From Methylobacterium sp. PvR107 (GTDB taxonomy: Bacteria > Pseudomonadota > Alphaproteobacteria > Rhizobiales > Beijerinckiaceae): a stretch of DNA of 64,000 bases. The position numbers and the translations under genes are program-made. Shown here in pieces: positions 42,832-51,898 of this stretch (within the stretch, counting starts at the first letter, position 1; every line of letters begins with the position of its first letter). A model generated the notes under the pieces. It did not search any database, was not told where the DNA came from, and worked only from the letters and a program-made list of their open reading frames with translations. Location: the NCBI RefSeq assembly GCF_017833295.1, contig NZ_JAFIBW010000001.1, forward strand, positions 372,001-436,000, read 5' to 3'.

Positions 42832-43491
42832 ATGGCGCAGCTGTTCACCCCCGGCGCCGACGCGCTCTACCGCCTCGCCCTGATGACCGGCGTGGCCTGC
42901 CTGGTGGGCGTCCCGGTCCTGGCGGCCGGGATCGTGCGCTCGAACTACGTGACGGGCGTCGGGGTCGCGCCGGCCCAGCCGCTGCCGTTCAGCCACAAGC
43001 ACCATTCCGGCGAGCTCGGCATCCAGTGCCGCTACTGCCACACCACGGTCGACCGGGAGGCCACCGCCGGCATCCCGCCGACCCACACCTGCATGACCTG
43101 CCACTCGCAGATCTGGACCGGCTCCGAGATGCTCAAGCCGGTGCGCGACAGCTACGCGCAGGACAAGCCGCTGGAATGGAAGCGGCTGAACAAGCTGCCG
43201 CAATACGTCTACTACAACCACTCCGTCCACGTGACGAAGGGGATCGGCTGCTCGACCTGCCACGGCGACGTCACCTCGATGCAGATGACCTACCGGGCCA
43301 ACGCCTTCGAGATGCAGTTCTGCCTCGACTGCCACCGGGCGCCGGAGAAGTACGTCCGCACGCCGGATCAGGTCTGGAACATGACCTGGACGCCGCCGGC
43401 CGACCAGGCGACCCTGGGCCCGAAGCTCGTGGCCCAGTACCATATCCGCGGCGGGGAGCGGCTGACCGAATGCGGGATCTGCCACCGATGA
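42832..43491 (+). CDS. actA: Alternative complex III pentaheme cytochrome subunit ActA
   Basis: A 219-residue cytochrome c7/c3-like protein of alternative complex III (quinol:cytochrome c/HiPIP oxidoreductase). One N-terminal membrane helix (about residues 14-32) anchors it. Five CxxCH heme sites are visible: CRYCH, CMTCH, CSTCH, CLDCH and CGICH (the last at the C-terminus). It conducts electrons from ActB toward the terminal acceptor. It is the first gene of the ACIII-caa3 operon; its stop overlaps the actB ATG. Confidence 0.92.
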   Translation: MAQLFTPGADALYRLALMTGVACLVGVPVLAAGIVRSNYVTGVGVAPAQPLPFSHKHHSGELGIQCRYCHTTVDREATAGIPPTHTCMTCHSQIWTGSEMLKPVRDSYAQDKPLEWKRLNKLPQYVYYNHSVHVTKGIGCSTCHGDVTSMQMTYRANAFEMQFCLDCHRAPEKYVRTPDQVWNMTWTPPADQATLGPKLVAQYHIRGGERLTECGICHR

Positions 43492-46463
43492 CCGGCGCCC
43501 CCGACATCGCGGCCCTGCGCGAGAAACTCGCCGGCGGCGACGGCCCGCGCTTCTGGCGCAGCCTCGACGCCGTGGCCGACAGCGCCGAGTTCCGCGCCTA
43601 TCTGGCGGTCGAGTTCCCGTCGGCGTCCCGGCTCGCCGCCGCCCCGGAGCGGCGCGGCTTCCTGAAGCTCATGGCCGCCTCCTTCGCGCTGGGCGGCCTC
43701 ACCGCCTGCGGCGGGGGCAGCGGCCGCGACTACGAGGTGCCCTATGTCAATCAGCCCGAGCGGATCGTGGCGGGCACGGACCTGTCCTACGCCTCCTCGG
43801 CGGTATTCGACGGCTTCGGCAACGGCATCCTGGTCACCACCCGCAACGGCCGGCCCCTGAAGGTCGAGGGCAATCCCGAGCATCCCTGGAGCCGCGGCGG
43901 CACCGACGTGCTGGCCCAGGCCTCGGTGCTCGGGCTCTACGATCCGTTCCGCTCCCAGGCGGTGCAGCATCTCGGCCGGCCGAGCTCGTGGGCGGCGTTC
44001 CGGGCGGACCTGCAGGCGCAGATGCCGGGCTGGCGCGAAAGCCGCGGCGAGGGGCTCGCCCTGCTCACCGGCCCGGTGACGTCGCCCGGTGTGGCCGCGC
44101 AGATCGCGCGGTTGCGCGCCGCCTACCCGGCGCTCCGCTGGTACACCGGCGCCGGGGCCGGTCGCGGCGGGATCTACGAGGGTGCCCGCCAGGCCTACGG
44201 CCGGCCTCTGGAGACGATCCCCGATTTCGACCGTGCCCGCACCATCGTGTCCCTGGACGGCGATTTTCTGGACCTTGGGCCCGGCCAGGTCGGCCTATCG
44301 CGGCGCTGGAGCGCGGCGCGGCGCGCGGCCTACGCGGAGGGCCGCCTCCTCACCCTCCACGCGGCGGCGCCGACCCCGACGCTGACCAGCGCCAAGGCGG
44401 ATCGCGGCCTCGTGGTGCCGGCCGGCCGGCTGGAGGCTCTCGCCCGGGATCTCCTCGCCCTCACCGCGGGCGGCGCGGCGCCGGCGGGCGACGACCCCGT
44501 CGCGCGCTGGACGCGGAGTGCCGGGACGGCGCTCGCCGAGGCCCGGGGAAGCGGCATCGTCACCGCCGGCCTGACCGCGAGCCCGGACCTGCACGCGCTG
44601 GTCCACCGCCTGAACGGCGCCCTTGGCAACACCGGCACGACCCTGGTCCACACGGCGCCCGCGGAAGAGACCGGCGCCGGGACCCAGGCGGAGCTCGCGG
44701 AGGCGATGGATCGGGGCGCCGTCCAGGTGCTGCTCGTACTCGGTGCGAACCCCGTCTACGAGGCGCCGGGCGCCCTCGATTTCGCCGCCCGGATGGCGCG
44801 CGTGCCGCTCAAGATCCACGCGGGGCTCTACTACGACGAGACCGGCGCGCATGCCGACTGGCACCTGCCCGCCGCGCACCCGCTGGAATCCTGGGGCGAC
44901 ATCCGGTCCCTCGACGGGACGGTGGGGCTGATCCAGCCGACGGTCGCGCCCCTCTACAACGGCCGGACGCTGCCGGAGATGCTGGCCTTCCTGGCCGGCG
45001 GCGAGGGCGGGGAGGGCGGCCAGGACGCCCTCGGCCTCCTCAAGGCGCAGGCGCGGAGCGCCGGCGAGGACGATGCGACCTTCGAGGCCCGCTTCACCGA
45101 GGCCTTGCGGCTCGGCTTCTGGGCGGGCAGCGCGCGCCCGGCCGAGACCGTCGCGCTGACGCAGGACGCTGCGCCCGCCCCGTCCTCGTCCCCTGCGCCG
45201 GTCGCCGACGGGGTCGAGGTTTTGTTCCGGCCCGATCCGACGATCTGGGATGGCACCCATGCCGACCTCGCGTGGCTGCAGGAACTGCCGAAGCCCCTGA
45301 CCAAGGTGGTCTGGGAGAACGTGGTCGCGGTCAGCCCGCGCCTCGCCGAGCGGGAGGGGATCGCCACCGGCGACATCCTGCGGGTCGAGGCCGGCGGCCG
45401 CGCGGTCGAGGGGCCGGCCTGGATCCTGCCCGGCCAGGCCGACGCCACCGTGACCCTCACGCTCGGTTACGGCCGCGACGTGCCGGACCACCTCGCCCGC
45501 GGCCTCGGCTACGATTCCGCGCCCCTGCGTCCGCCCGGTTCGACCTGGCGCCTCGCCGGCGCCCGCCTGACGAAGACCGGCCAAGTGCGCAAGCCGGTGA
45601 CCACCCAGCACCTCGGAACGATGGAGGGGCAGGACCTCGTCCGCGTGCAGGCCCTGGGCGCCGCGCCGGTAGGCGACCCGAAGGGCGCGCCGACGCCGGC
45701 CTCGTTCTACCCGCCCCCGGAGAGCCAGGCTCGCTGGGTCGCCGCGCAATGGGGCATGGCGATCGACCTCGACGCCTGCACCGGCTGCAACGCCTGCGTC
45801 ACCGCCTGCCAGGCGGAGAACAACATCCCCGTGGTCGGGCGCGAGGAGGTCGAGCTCGGCCGCTGGATGGGCTGGCTGCGGGTCGACCGCTACTACGCGG
45901 GCGACCTCGACGCGCCAACCACGCATTTCCAGCCGGTACCCTGCATGCATTGCGAGCAGGCGCCCTGCGAGCTCGGCTGCCCCGTGGAGGCGACGCTCCA
46001 CGACAGCGAGGGCCTGAACCTGCAGGTCTACAACCGCTGCGTCGGTACCCGGACCTGCCAGAGCTACTGCCCCTACAAGGTCCGCCGCTTCAACTACCGC
46101 GACTATACCGGCGGCATGACCCCGGTGGAGCAGCAACAGCGCAATCCCGAGGTCACGGTGCGGTCCCGCGGCGTGATGGAGAAGTGCACCTACTGCATCC
46201 AGCGCATCACGGCGGCCCGGATCACATCGGCCAAGGACGCCCACGCGCCGATCCCCGACGGGGCCGTGGAGACCGCCTGCCAGGGCGCCTGCCCGACCCG
46301 GGCGATCACCTTCGGCAACGTCGCCGATCCGGGAAGCGCCGTCTCGGCCGCCCGGCGGGACACCCGCGAATACGCCCTCCTCGGGCATCTCAACACGCGG
46401 CCGCGCACCACCTACCTCGCCGGGCTCGCGCCGGCCGCGGATCCCAACGGGCGGGAGGGCTGA
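43488..46463 (+). CDS. actB: Alternative complex III FeS/molybdopterin-fold subunit ActB
   Basis: A 991-residue fusion of a molybdopterin-oxidoreductase-like fold (N-terminal two thirds, without cofactor in known ActB) and a ferredoxin-like domain (about residues 755-960). A Tat-like signal RRGFLKLMAA and lipobox-like LTAC (Cys74) follow a 50-residue leader, as in the family. FeS motifs are CTGCNACVTACQ, CMHCEQAPCELGCP, CVGTRTCQSYCP and CTYCIQRI with CQGACP. In the third motif a Thr replaces one Cys, consistent with the known [3Fe-4S] cluster. It links quinol oxidation to the hemes. Two nt separate it from actC-D. Confidence 0.93.
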   Translation: MTGAPDIAALREKLAGGDGPRFWRSLDAVADSAEFRAYLAVEFPSASRLAAAPERRGFLKLMAASFALGGLTACGGGSGRDYEVPYVNQPERIVAGTDLSYASSAVFDGFGNGILVTTRNGRPLKVEGNPEHPWSRGGTDVLAQASVLGLYDPFRSQAVQHLGRPSSWAAFRADLQAQMPGWRESRGEGLALLTGPVTSPGVAAQIARLRAAYPALRWYTGAGAGRGGIYEGARQAYGRPLETIPDFDRARTIVSLDGDFLDLGPGQVGLSRRWSAARRAAYAEGRLLTLHAAAPTPTLTSAKADRGLVVPAGRLEALARDLLALTAGGAAPAGDDPVARWTRSAGTALAEARGSGIVTAGLTASPDLHALVHRLNGALGNTGTTLVHTAPAEETGAGTQAELAEAMDRGAVQVLLVLGANPVYEAPGALDFAARMARVPLKIHAGLYYDETGAHADWHLPAAHPLESWGDIRSLDGTVGLIQPTVAPLYNGRTLPEMLAFLAGGEGGEGGQDALGLLKAQARSAGEDDATFEARFTEALRLGFWAGSARPAETVALTQDAAPAPSSSPAPVADGVEVLFRPDPTIWDGTHADLAWLQELPKPLTKVVWENVVAVSPRLAEREGIATGDILRVEAGGRAVEGPAWILPGQADATVTLTLGYGRDVPDHLARGLGYDSAPLRPPGSTWRLAGARLTKTGQVRKPVTTQHLGTMEGQDLVRVQALGAAPVGDPKGAPTPASFYPPPESQARWVAAQWGMAIDLDACTGCNACVTACQAENNIPVVGREEVELGRWMGWLRVDRYYAGDLDAPTTHFQPVPCMHCEQAPCELGCPVEATLHDSEGLNLQVYNRCVGTRTCQSYCPYKVRRFNYRDYTGGMTPVEQQQRNPEVTVRSRGVMEKCTYCIQRITAARITSAKDAHAPIPDGAVETACQGACPTRAITFGNVADPGSAVSAARRDTREYALLGHLNTRPRTTYLAGLAPAADPNGREG

Positions 46464-46465
46464 GC

Positions 46466-48463
46466 ATGTCCGGCGCTCTGATCCGGCCCGACGCGACCCT
46501 CCCGGGCATCGGCGGCGCGGTCGCGGAGATCCCGCTGACGCATCCCGGTAACCGGCGCTGGTGGATCGCCTTCGCCGGGGCGGCTTCACTCCTCGGCCTG
46601 TTCGCGCTCACCCTCGCCTACCTGCTGTACGCGGGCCCCGGGATCTGGGCCAACAACAATGCCGTCGTCTGGGCGCTGGACATCGCGAGCTACGATTGGT
46701 GGATCGGCGTCGCCTCCGGCAGCCTACTGGTCTCGGCGATCCTGCTCCTCCTCGGCGCGGAATGGCGCGGGGCCGTGAACCGCATCGCCGAGACCCTGGC
46801 GCTGCTCGCAACCGCGGCCGCCGGGCTCTATCCGATCATCCATCTCGGCCGGCCATGGTTCTTCTTCTGGAACCTGCCCTACCCCAACACCTACAATCTC
46901 TGGCCGCAGTTCCGCTCGCCACTCCTCTGGGACGCGATCGACATCGTGTCCTTTCTGGTGATCTGCGTGAGCCTCTGGTTCATCGGCCTGCTGCCGGATC
47001 TCGCGACGCTGCGCGACCGCGCCCACGTCGAGGCTCTCCGCCAGTCCGACGTGAAGGCGCCGACCCGCAAGCTCGCCCTGCTGCGCGCGCGGGTCTACGG
47101 CATCCTCGCCTCGGGCTGGCGCGGCTCGGCGGCCCACTGGCAGATCTGGGTCCAGGCCTACCGGACGGTGGCGCTCCTCGGCGTGCTGCTGGTGGTCTCG
47201 GTCCAGACCGGCGCCTCGGTGATGCTGGCGGGCTCGCTGATGCCCGGCTGGCACAGCACGCTGCTGCCGGTGAGCTTCCTGGTCAACGCGGTCTATTCCG
47301 GCGTCGGCGTCACGGCGGTGATCGTGATGCTGATCCGCCTCGTCTACGGCCTCGACGCCCTGGTGACGAACCGCCATCTCGACGTGCTCGGGCGGCTGCT
47401 GCTCTGCCTCGGCTGCGCCAGCGCCTATTGCTACGCGGCCGAGTATTTCGATACGTTCCTCAACGGCGACGCCGAGGGCCGCGGCGTCCTGGTCCGGCGC
47501 ATGACCGGCGACCACGCCCTGGTGTCCTGGACGGCGGTCCTGTGCCTCGTCCTGCCCGCGCAGATCCTGTGGTCGGCCCGGGCCCGCACGGCGCCGCTGG
47601 CCATCGCGGCGGTCGGTCTCCTCGTGGCGATCGGCGCCTATGCCGACCACGTCATGGTGCTGGTCGTCACCCTGACCCAGGATTTCCTGCCCTCCTCGAG
47701 GCTGCCCTACACGACCGACATCTGGGGCATCGCCACCTTCGCGGGCTCGATCGGGCTGTTCCTGACCCTGCTGCTCCTGTTCCTGCGCTACCTGCCGGCC
47801 GTCTCGATCGTCGAGAGCCGCCGCCTCGCCCTGACGGTGTCGCCGGCCGCGCAGGAGGCCGCCCGGACCGCGGCGTCCCGGGCCACGGGCCGCCCGGAGG
47901 AGAACCCTGTCACCGCGCCCCTGTGGGGCGTGTCGGCGACCTTCGCGAGCCAGGGCGACCTCGCTGCCGCCCTTCAGGCGGTGTCCGGGATCGGCCCGGA
48001 TCAGGTCCATCTCGACGGGCACGGCCCGGTTCCGATGCCCCGCACCCTGCGGCCCCTGGGCCTGGAGGGCCGCTCGATCCTGCCTTACGCCCTGGCAGGC
48101 GCCCTGCTCGGCGGCTTCGGCTTCTTCGCGATGTGCGTCTACGCCACGGCCTACGACTACGTGTTCCTGATCGGCGGCCGCCCGCGCCTGTCCTGGCCGT
48201 CCTTCGTGGTCCCGAGCGTATCCTTCGCGATGATGGCAGGCTGCGTGGCGATCCACCTCGCGCTCCTCGTGCTCAACCGTCTGCCCCGCCTGAACCACCC
48301 GGCCTTCAACATCCCGGGCTTCCTGCGGGCCTCGGAGGACCGGTTCTTCCTCTCCGCGGAGGCCCGGGGGGACCGGTTCGACGCGGGCCGGATCGAGCGG
48401 CGGCTCGCGGCGCTGCCGGCCGAGGCCGGGCGCCCCCTCGAGATCCGGCGGATCCCGCGATGA
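46466..48463 (+). CDS. actC: Fused ActC-ActD: NrfD-like quinol-binding subunit plus DUF3341 subunit
   Basis: A 665-residue membrane protein. Residues ~1-460 are an NrfD/ActC polytopic domain with about ten helices, including YPIIHLGRPWFFFWNLPYPN and VQTGASVMLAGSLMPGWHST, the quinol-site region. Residues ~475-665 match ActD (DUF3341): PLWGVSATFASQGDLAAAL, two helices (ALAGALLGGFGFFAMCVYA, PSFVVPSVSFAMMAGCVAIH) and FNIPGFLRASEDRFFL. In most operons actC and actD are separate genes; here they are in one frame without an internal stop. The complex oxidises quinol at the periplasmic side. Stop overlaps actE. Confidence 0.9.
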   Translation: MSGALIRPDATLPGIGGAVAEIPLTHPGNRRWWIAFAGAASLLGLFALTLAYLLYAGPGIWANNNAVVWALDIASYDWWIGVASGSLLVSAILLLLGAEWRGAVNRIAETLALLATAAAGLYPIIHLGRPWFFFWNLPYPNTYNLWPQFRSPLLWDAIDIVSFLVICVSLWFIGLLPDLATLRDRAHVEALRQSDVKAPTRKLALLRARVYGILASGWRGSAAHWQIWVQAYRTVALLGVLLVVSVQTGASVMLAGSLMPGWHSTLLPVSFLVNAVYSGVGVTAVIVMLIRLVYGLDALVTNRHLDVLGRLLLCLGCASAYCYAAEYFDTFLNGDAEGRGVLVRRMTGDHALVSWTAVLCLVLPAQILWSARARTAPLAIAAVGLLVAIGAYADHVMVLVVTLTQDFLPSSRLPYTTDIWGIATFAGSIGLFLTLLLLFLRYLPAVSIVESRRLALTVSPAAQEAARTAASRATGRPEENPVTAPLWGVSATFASQGDLAAALQAVSGIGPDQVHLDGHGPVPMPRTLRPLGLEGRSILPYALAGALLGGFGFFAMCVYATAYDYVFLIGGRPRLSWPSFVVPSVSFAMMAGCVAIHLALLVLNRLPRLNHPAFNIPGFLRASEDRFFLSAEARGDRFDAGRIERRLAALPAEAGRPLEIRRIPR

Positions 48464-49005
48464 GGCCCGCCGCCCGCAGCGCCGTGCCGCTCGCCTTCCT
48501 CGTACTGGCGCCTCTGGCAGCCTGCGGCGAGGCCGACATGGCCGATCAGGCCCGGGCCAAAACCTGGGACAAGAACCCGTTCTTCCCCCGCGAGATCACC
48601 ATGCGCCAGCCGGTGGCCGGCACCGTGCCGCGGCTCGATCCGGCCCGCGCGGCGCCGCAGCCGCAGATGATCAGCCGGGCGCTGCTCGACCAGGGCCGCG
48701 AGCGCTACGGGGTGTTCTGCACCCCCTGCCACGGGCAGGACGGGCGCGGCGCTGGAATGGTCGTGGCCCGGGGCTTCCCGTCCGCCGGCGATCTCACCGC
48801 CGGGCCCGTGCGGGCGGCCGCCGCGTCCGACCTCTACGACGCGATCGCGAACGGCCGGAGGGCGATGTTCGGCATGGCGCAGATGATCCCCTCGACCGAC
48901 CGCTGGGCGATCGTCGCCTATGTCCGCGCCCTCCAGCTCAGCCAGGACGCCCCGGTGGCGAGCCTGCCCGCGGCGGATCGCGCGCGGCTGGAGGCGACGC
49001 CGTGA
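48460..49005 (+). CDS. actE: Alternative complex III monoheme cytochrome c subunit ActE
   Basis: A 181-residue lipoprotein cytochrome. Signal peptide with lipobox LAAC (Cys near residue 22). Conserved family stretch WDKNPFFPREITMRQPVAGTV, then one heme site CTPCHGQDGRG and a distal Met probably in FGMAQMIPSTDRW. It transfers electrons within complex III toward the caa3 oxidase. Starts in an ATGA overlap with the actC-D stop and overlaps actF by GTGA, so translation is coupled. Confidence 0.92.
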   Translation: MRPAARSAVPLAFLVLAPLAACGEADMADQARAKTWDKNPFFPREITMRQPVAGTVPRLDPARAAPQPQMISRALLDQGRERYGVFCTPCHGQDGRGAGMVVARGFPSAGDLTAGPVRAAAASDLYDAIANGRRAMFGMAQMIPSTDRWAIVAYVRALQLSQDAPVASLPAADRARLEATP

Positions 49006-50063
49006 GGCGGCCTGCCCTCGCCGGCCTCGCCGGCCTCGTCCTCCTGGCCGTCTGCCTGATCGCGGGCGGCTGGCGCGGGGCGGCGGCCTCGTATCTCGCG
49101 GCGTGGCTGGTCCTCCTCGCGTTGCCGGTCGGCGCCCTGCCGGTGGTCATCGTCGCCGAGCGCTTCGGCCAGCGGGTCCGCGAGCGCGGCGGTATCGAGA
49201 TGCTGGCGGGCCTGCGCCGGCTGATGGCGCTGCTGCCGGCCGCGACCGTGCTGGCGCTGCCGTTGCTGGCCGCCGCGCCCCTGCTCTATCCCTGGGTGAG
49301 CGCCCCGGCGCGCACGCCTTTGGCCGCCCTGTGGTTCACGGTGCCGTTCTTCGTGGTCCGGGTGATCGTCTACCTCGCGGCCTGGACCTGGCTGGCGCTG
49401 CGCTTCGCCCGCCCGTTCGCCGCGCCCGGCGAGGGGCGGACCGTGACGGCGGTCGGGTTGCACGCGGTCATCGGCACGCTGTTCGTCACCGACGTCGTCG
49501 CCTCCCTGGATCCGCGGCTCGATTCCACCCTCCTGGGCCTGCTGGTGATGACGGCCTGGAGCGGCCTCGCCTTCGCGGCGGCGATCCTGCTGGCCTGGGA
49601 GGAGCCGGAGCCCGTGGGCCGCGGCCGCACCGCGCCCGGACGGGGTCGGCTGGTTCCCCTCGTCGTGCTCCTCGGCCTCTGGGCCTACATGCACTTCGTG
49701 CAGTTCCTGATCGTCTGGTCGGCCAACCTGCCACCCGAGGTGGCGTGGTACTTCGCCCGCGGTGGCTGGGTCGGGCGGGCGCTGGCGATCGTGGCCGGTG
49801 CGGTCGTGGTGCTGGCCGGGCTCGCGACCCTGCGGCCGGGCCGCCCGACCACCCGGATCCTGGCCGGCGCGGCGCTCGCCGTCCACGCCCTAGAGATGTT
49901 CTGGCTGATCACCCCGGCCGTGCGCGACCGGTTCGTTCTCCGGCCGAGCGACGTGCTGGCCGCCGGCGCCGTGGCCTGCCTCGCGGCCGCGCTGCGCCCG
50001 CTGATGCGTCCGCGCGCCGACCGTGCGGCCTCTGCCGCTCGCCGCGCCGGGAGGCCGGCATGA
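49002..50063 (+). CDS. actF: Alternative complex III membrane subunit ActF
   Basis: A 353-residue integral membrane protein with about ten predicted helices. It is the usual sixth component of alternative complex III, related to ActC in overall topology. Recognisable features are ALWFTVPFFVVRVIVYLAAW, AVIGTLFVTDVVASLDP and YMHFVQFLIVWSANLPPEVA, the last being well conserved in ActF. GTG start at 49002 overlaps actE. It is followed by ATGA overlap with the next small gene. Confidence 0.9.
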   Translation: MRRPALAGLAGLVLLAVCLIAGGWRGAAASYLAAWLVLLALPVGALPVVIVAERFGQRVRERGGIEMLAGLRRLMALLPAATVLALPLLAAAPLLYPWVSAPARTPLAALWFTVPFFVVRVIVYLAAWTWLALRFARPFAAPGEGRTVTAVGLHAVIGTLFVTDVVASLDPRLDSTLLGLLVMTAWSGLAFAAAILLAWEEPEPVGRGRTAPGRGRLVPLVVLLGLWAYMHFVQFLIVWSANLPPEVAWYFARGGWVGRALAIVAGAVVVLAGLATLRPGRPTTRILAGAALAVHALEMFWLITPAVRDRFVLRPSDVLAAGAVACLAAALRPLMRPRADRAASAARRAGRPA

Positions 50064-50548
50064 GCGCGGACGGACCCAGCGGCCTGATCCCGGCGATCCT
50101 CGCCGGGCTGACCCTGCGCGGCATCGGCCTCCTGAACGGGCGGCCGCCGCGCCCGGCGGCGAATTCCCAGCGCGATCCCGACGATCCCGGGCACGAGACC
50201 CGCGACGTCAACGTCCGCAACACCGTGATGGTGATGGCGGGCCTCGCGCTCACGGCCCTGGCGGTCGTCGGCACGATGGTCTGGCTGATGAGCACCTTCG
50301 CGGCGAGCCAGCGCCGGGCGCTCCCCGCCCTGACGCCGCAGCAGACGACGCGGCTGGCGCCGCCGCCGCCGAACCTGCAGGCCGACCCCTACGCCGACCT
50401 CGACCGCGCGCGGGCCGAGACCGCGGCGCGCCTCTCCGGCTACGGCTACCGCGACGAGGCCCGCACCCGCGCCCGCATCCCGATCGGGCGCGCCATGGAC
50501 CTGACCGTCGGCCGCTCCCTCGAACCGGCGGAGCCCGCCGCGCGATGA
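50060..50548 (+). CDS. Small membrane protein of the ACIII-caa3 operon, unknown function
   Basis: A 162-residue protein with one membrane helix (about residues 56-78) and a periplasmic C-terminal segment NLQADPYADLDRARAETAAR then LSGYGYRDEARTRARIPIGRAMDL. That pattern (Leu-Gln-x-Asp, Arg-Ala-x-Glu, Tyr-Gly, Ile-Pro-Ile-x-Arg-Ala-Met) recalls small proteins found beside SCO/caa3 oxidase genes in other bacteria. It occupies the position of actG but I cannot say it is homologous. Its ATG and stop overlap both neighbours, so it is made with the complex. Likely an assembly factor or accessory subunit. Confidence 0.75.
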   Translation: MSADGPSGLIPAILAGLTLRGIGLLNGRPPRPAANSQRDPDDPGHETRDVNVRNTVMVMAGLALTALAVVGTMVWLMSTFAASQRRALPALTPQQTTRLAPPPPNLQADPYADLDRARAETAARLSGYGYRDEARTRARIPIGRAMDLTVGRSLEPAEPAAR

Positions 50549-51510
50549 CGCCGAGCCACGATTCCCTCCAGCTCTGGCCGGCCGCGGTCTCCGCCACGGC
50601 GATCGAGACCGATTGGCTGATCCTGGCCTTCACGGTGCTGACGCTGCTGCTGACCGTGCCGGTCTTCGTGGCGATCACCTACTTCGCCGTGCGCTACCGG
50701 GAGGGCTCAGAGGCGGACCGGAGCCCCTCGGGCATCCGCTCGAACCTCATCGAGATCAGCTGGATGCTGATCCCGTTCCTGCTGACGCTGATCTTCTTCG
50801 TCTGGGGCGCGCGGCTGTACGTCCACTCGAAGAACCCGCCGCCCGACGCCATGGTGGTCGAGGCGATCGGCCGGCAATGGATGTGGAAGTTCCAGCACCC
50901 GACCGGCCAGTCCGAGATCAACAACCTGCACCTGCCGATCGGCCAGCCGATCCGCCTGCACATCATCAGCCAGGACGTGATCCACGCCCTCTATCTGCCG
51001 GCGGTGCGCCTGCAGGTGGCCGCCCTGCCCGACCGCTACACCGACCTGTGGTTCAAGGCCGACAAGACCGGCACCTATCACCTCTACTGCTCGGAATATT
51101 GCGGCACTGACCATTCCGTGATGGGCGGCGAGATTACCTTCATGAACCCCGGCGACTACCAGGACTGGCTGACCCATTCGGGCGCGCAGCAGGGCAAGGT
51201 GGCGGCGGGCCGCGCGCTCTACGAGGCCTATGGCTGCGCCGGCTGCCACGAGCCCGGCTCGGCCGTGAAGGCCCCGAGCCTCGCGGGTCTCTACGGGTCC
51301 CAGGTGACGCTCGCCGACGGCCGTACCGTCACGGCCGACGAGGGCTGGCTGCGCGAGAAGATCCTGAACCCGAACGGCGACCGCCTCGCCGGCGGGGGCA
51401 AGCAGGTGATGCCGAGCTTCGCCGGCCGGATCCCGGCAGATGAGCTCGGCACGCTGATCGACTTCTTGAAGGCCTATCCGACGTCGAAGGCTGCGGACGC
51501 GACACGATGA
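50545..51510 (+). CDS. ctaC: caa3-type cytochrome c oxidase subunit II with heme c domain
   Basis: A 321-residue subunit II. Two N-terminal helices (about 22-44, 65-85), then the CuA domain with YCSEYCGTDHSVMGG (Cys, Cys, His, Met ligands) and the aromatic run AIGRQWMWKFQHP. The C-terminal ~90 residues are a class I cytochrome c domain with AGCHEPG (Cys-Ala-Gly-Cys-His site) and distal Met probably VMPSF. This fusion is the caa3 hallmark and allows direct reduction by ActA/ActE hemes. ATGA overlap with the preceding gene. Confidence 0.95.
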   Translation: MTPSHDSLQLWPAAVSATAIETDWLILAFTVLTLLLTVPVFVAITYFAVRYREGSEADRSPSGIRSNLIEISWMLIPFLLTLIFFVWGARLYVHSKNPPPDAMVVEAIGRQWMWKFQHPTGQSEINNLHLPIGQPIRLHIISQDVIHALYLPAVRLQVAALPDRYTDLWFKADKTGTYHLYCSEYCGTDHSVMGGEITFMNPGDYQDWLTHSGAQQGKVAAGRALYEAYGCAGCHEPGSAVKAPSLAGLYGSQVTLADGRTVTADEGWLREKILNPNGDRLAGGGKQVMPSFAGRIPADELGTLIDFLKAYPTSKAADATR

Positions 51511-51898
51511 TGAACCGCGTCACTTCCTTCATGCACCCGTCGGATCAGAAGGCGCGCCGATCGCGTTCCTCCCCCTGCTTACGGATTCACAGATCCGCTC
51601 GAGCCATGCCGTTTCAGGATCGGGGGCGGGTCCCCTCTCCCGCGCGGGACAGGGTGAGGGATGAGAACGCCCCGGACGAGGCTCGAGGCGAGCGCACGTT
51701 CATCGCGAGCTCGCTGATGAACCTTGTCGTCCCTCACCCCGACCCTCTTCCGCACGGAAGAGGGGGGCTGTCGCGGCCTGCCGCTGACGGCGGTGCGCGC
51801 CTCGGACATGGGAGCATCGCAGCCCGCCGAGCGGGGTCGGACGCGCGCGCGTCCGCCTTGACGCCCAGCCTCCGACTTCACCCATCGAGGGCGAAACG
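51511..51898. other. 388-bp intergenic region within the oxidase operon with GC-rich palindromes
   Basis: No credible gene. It holds two palindromic elements in opposite orientation: CCCCTCTCCCGCGCGGGACAG at 51630-51650 extended by GGTGAGGGATGAGAACG, and GTCCCTCACCCC..CCTCTTCCGCACGGAAGAGG at 51730-51764. They are relatives of the repeats at 1.7, 7.2 and 25.8 kb. The gap separates ctaC from ctaD, and a separate promoter for ctaDE may lie here. Confidence 0.55.

Noticed and set aside
44295..46589. 764-codon minus-strand frame opposite actB
   Set aside because: Shadow of actB, whose FeS motifs are unmistakable. The antisense translation is Arg/Gly/Ala-rich.
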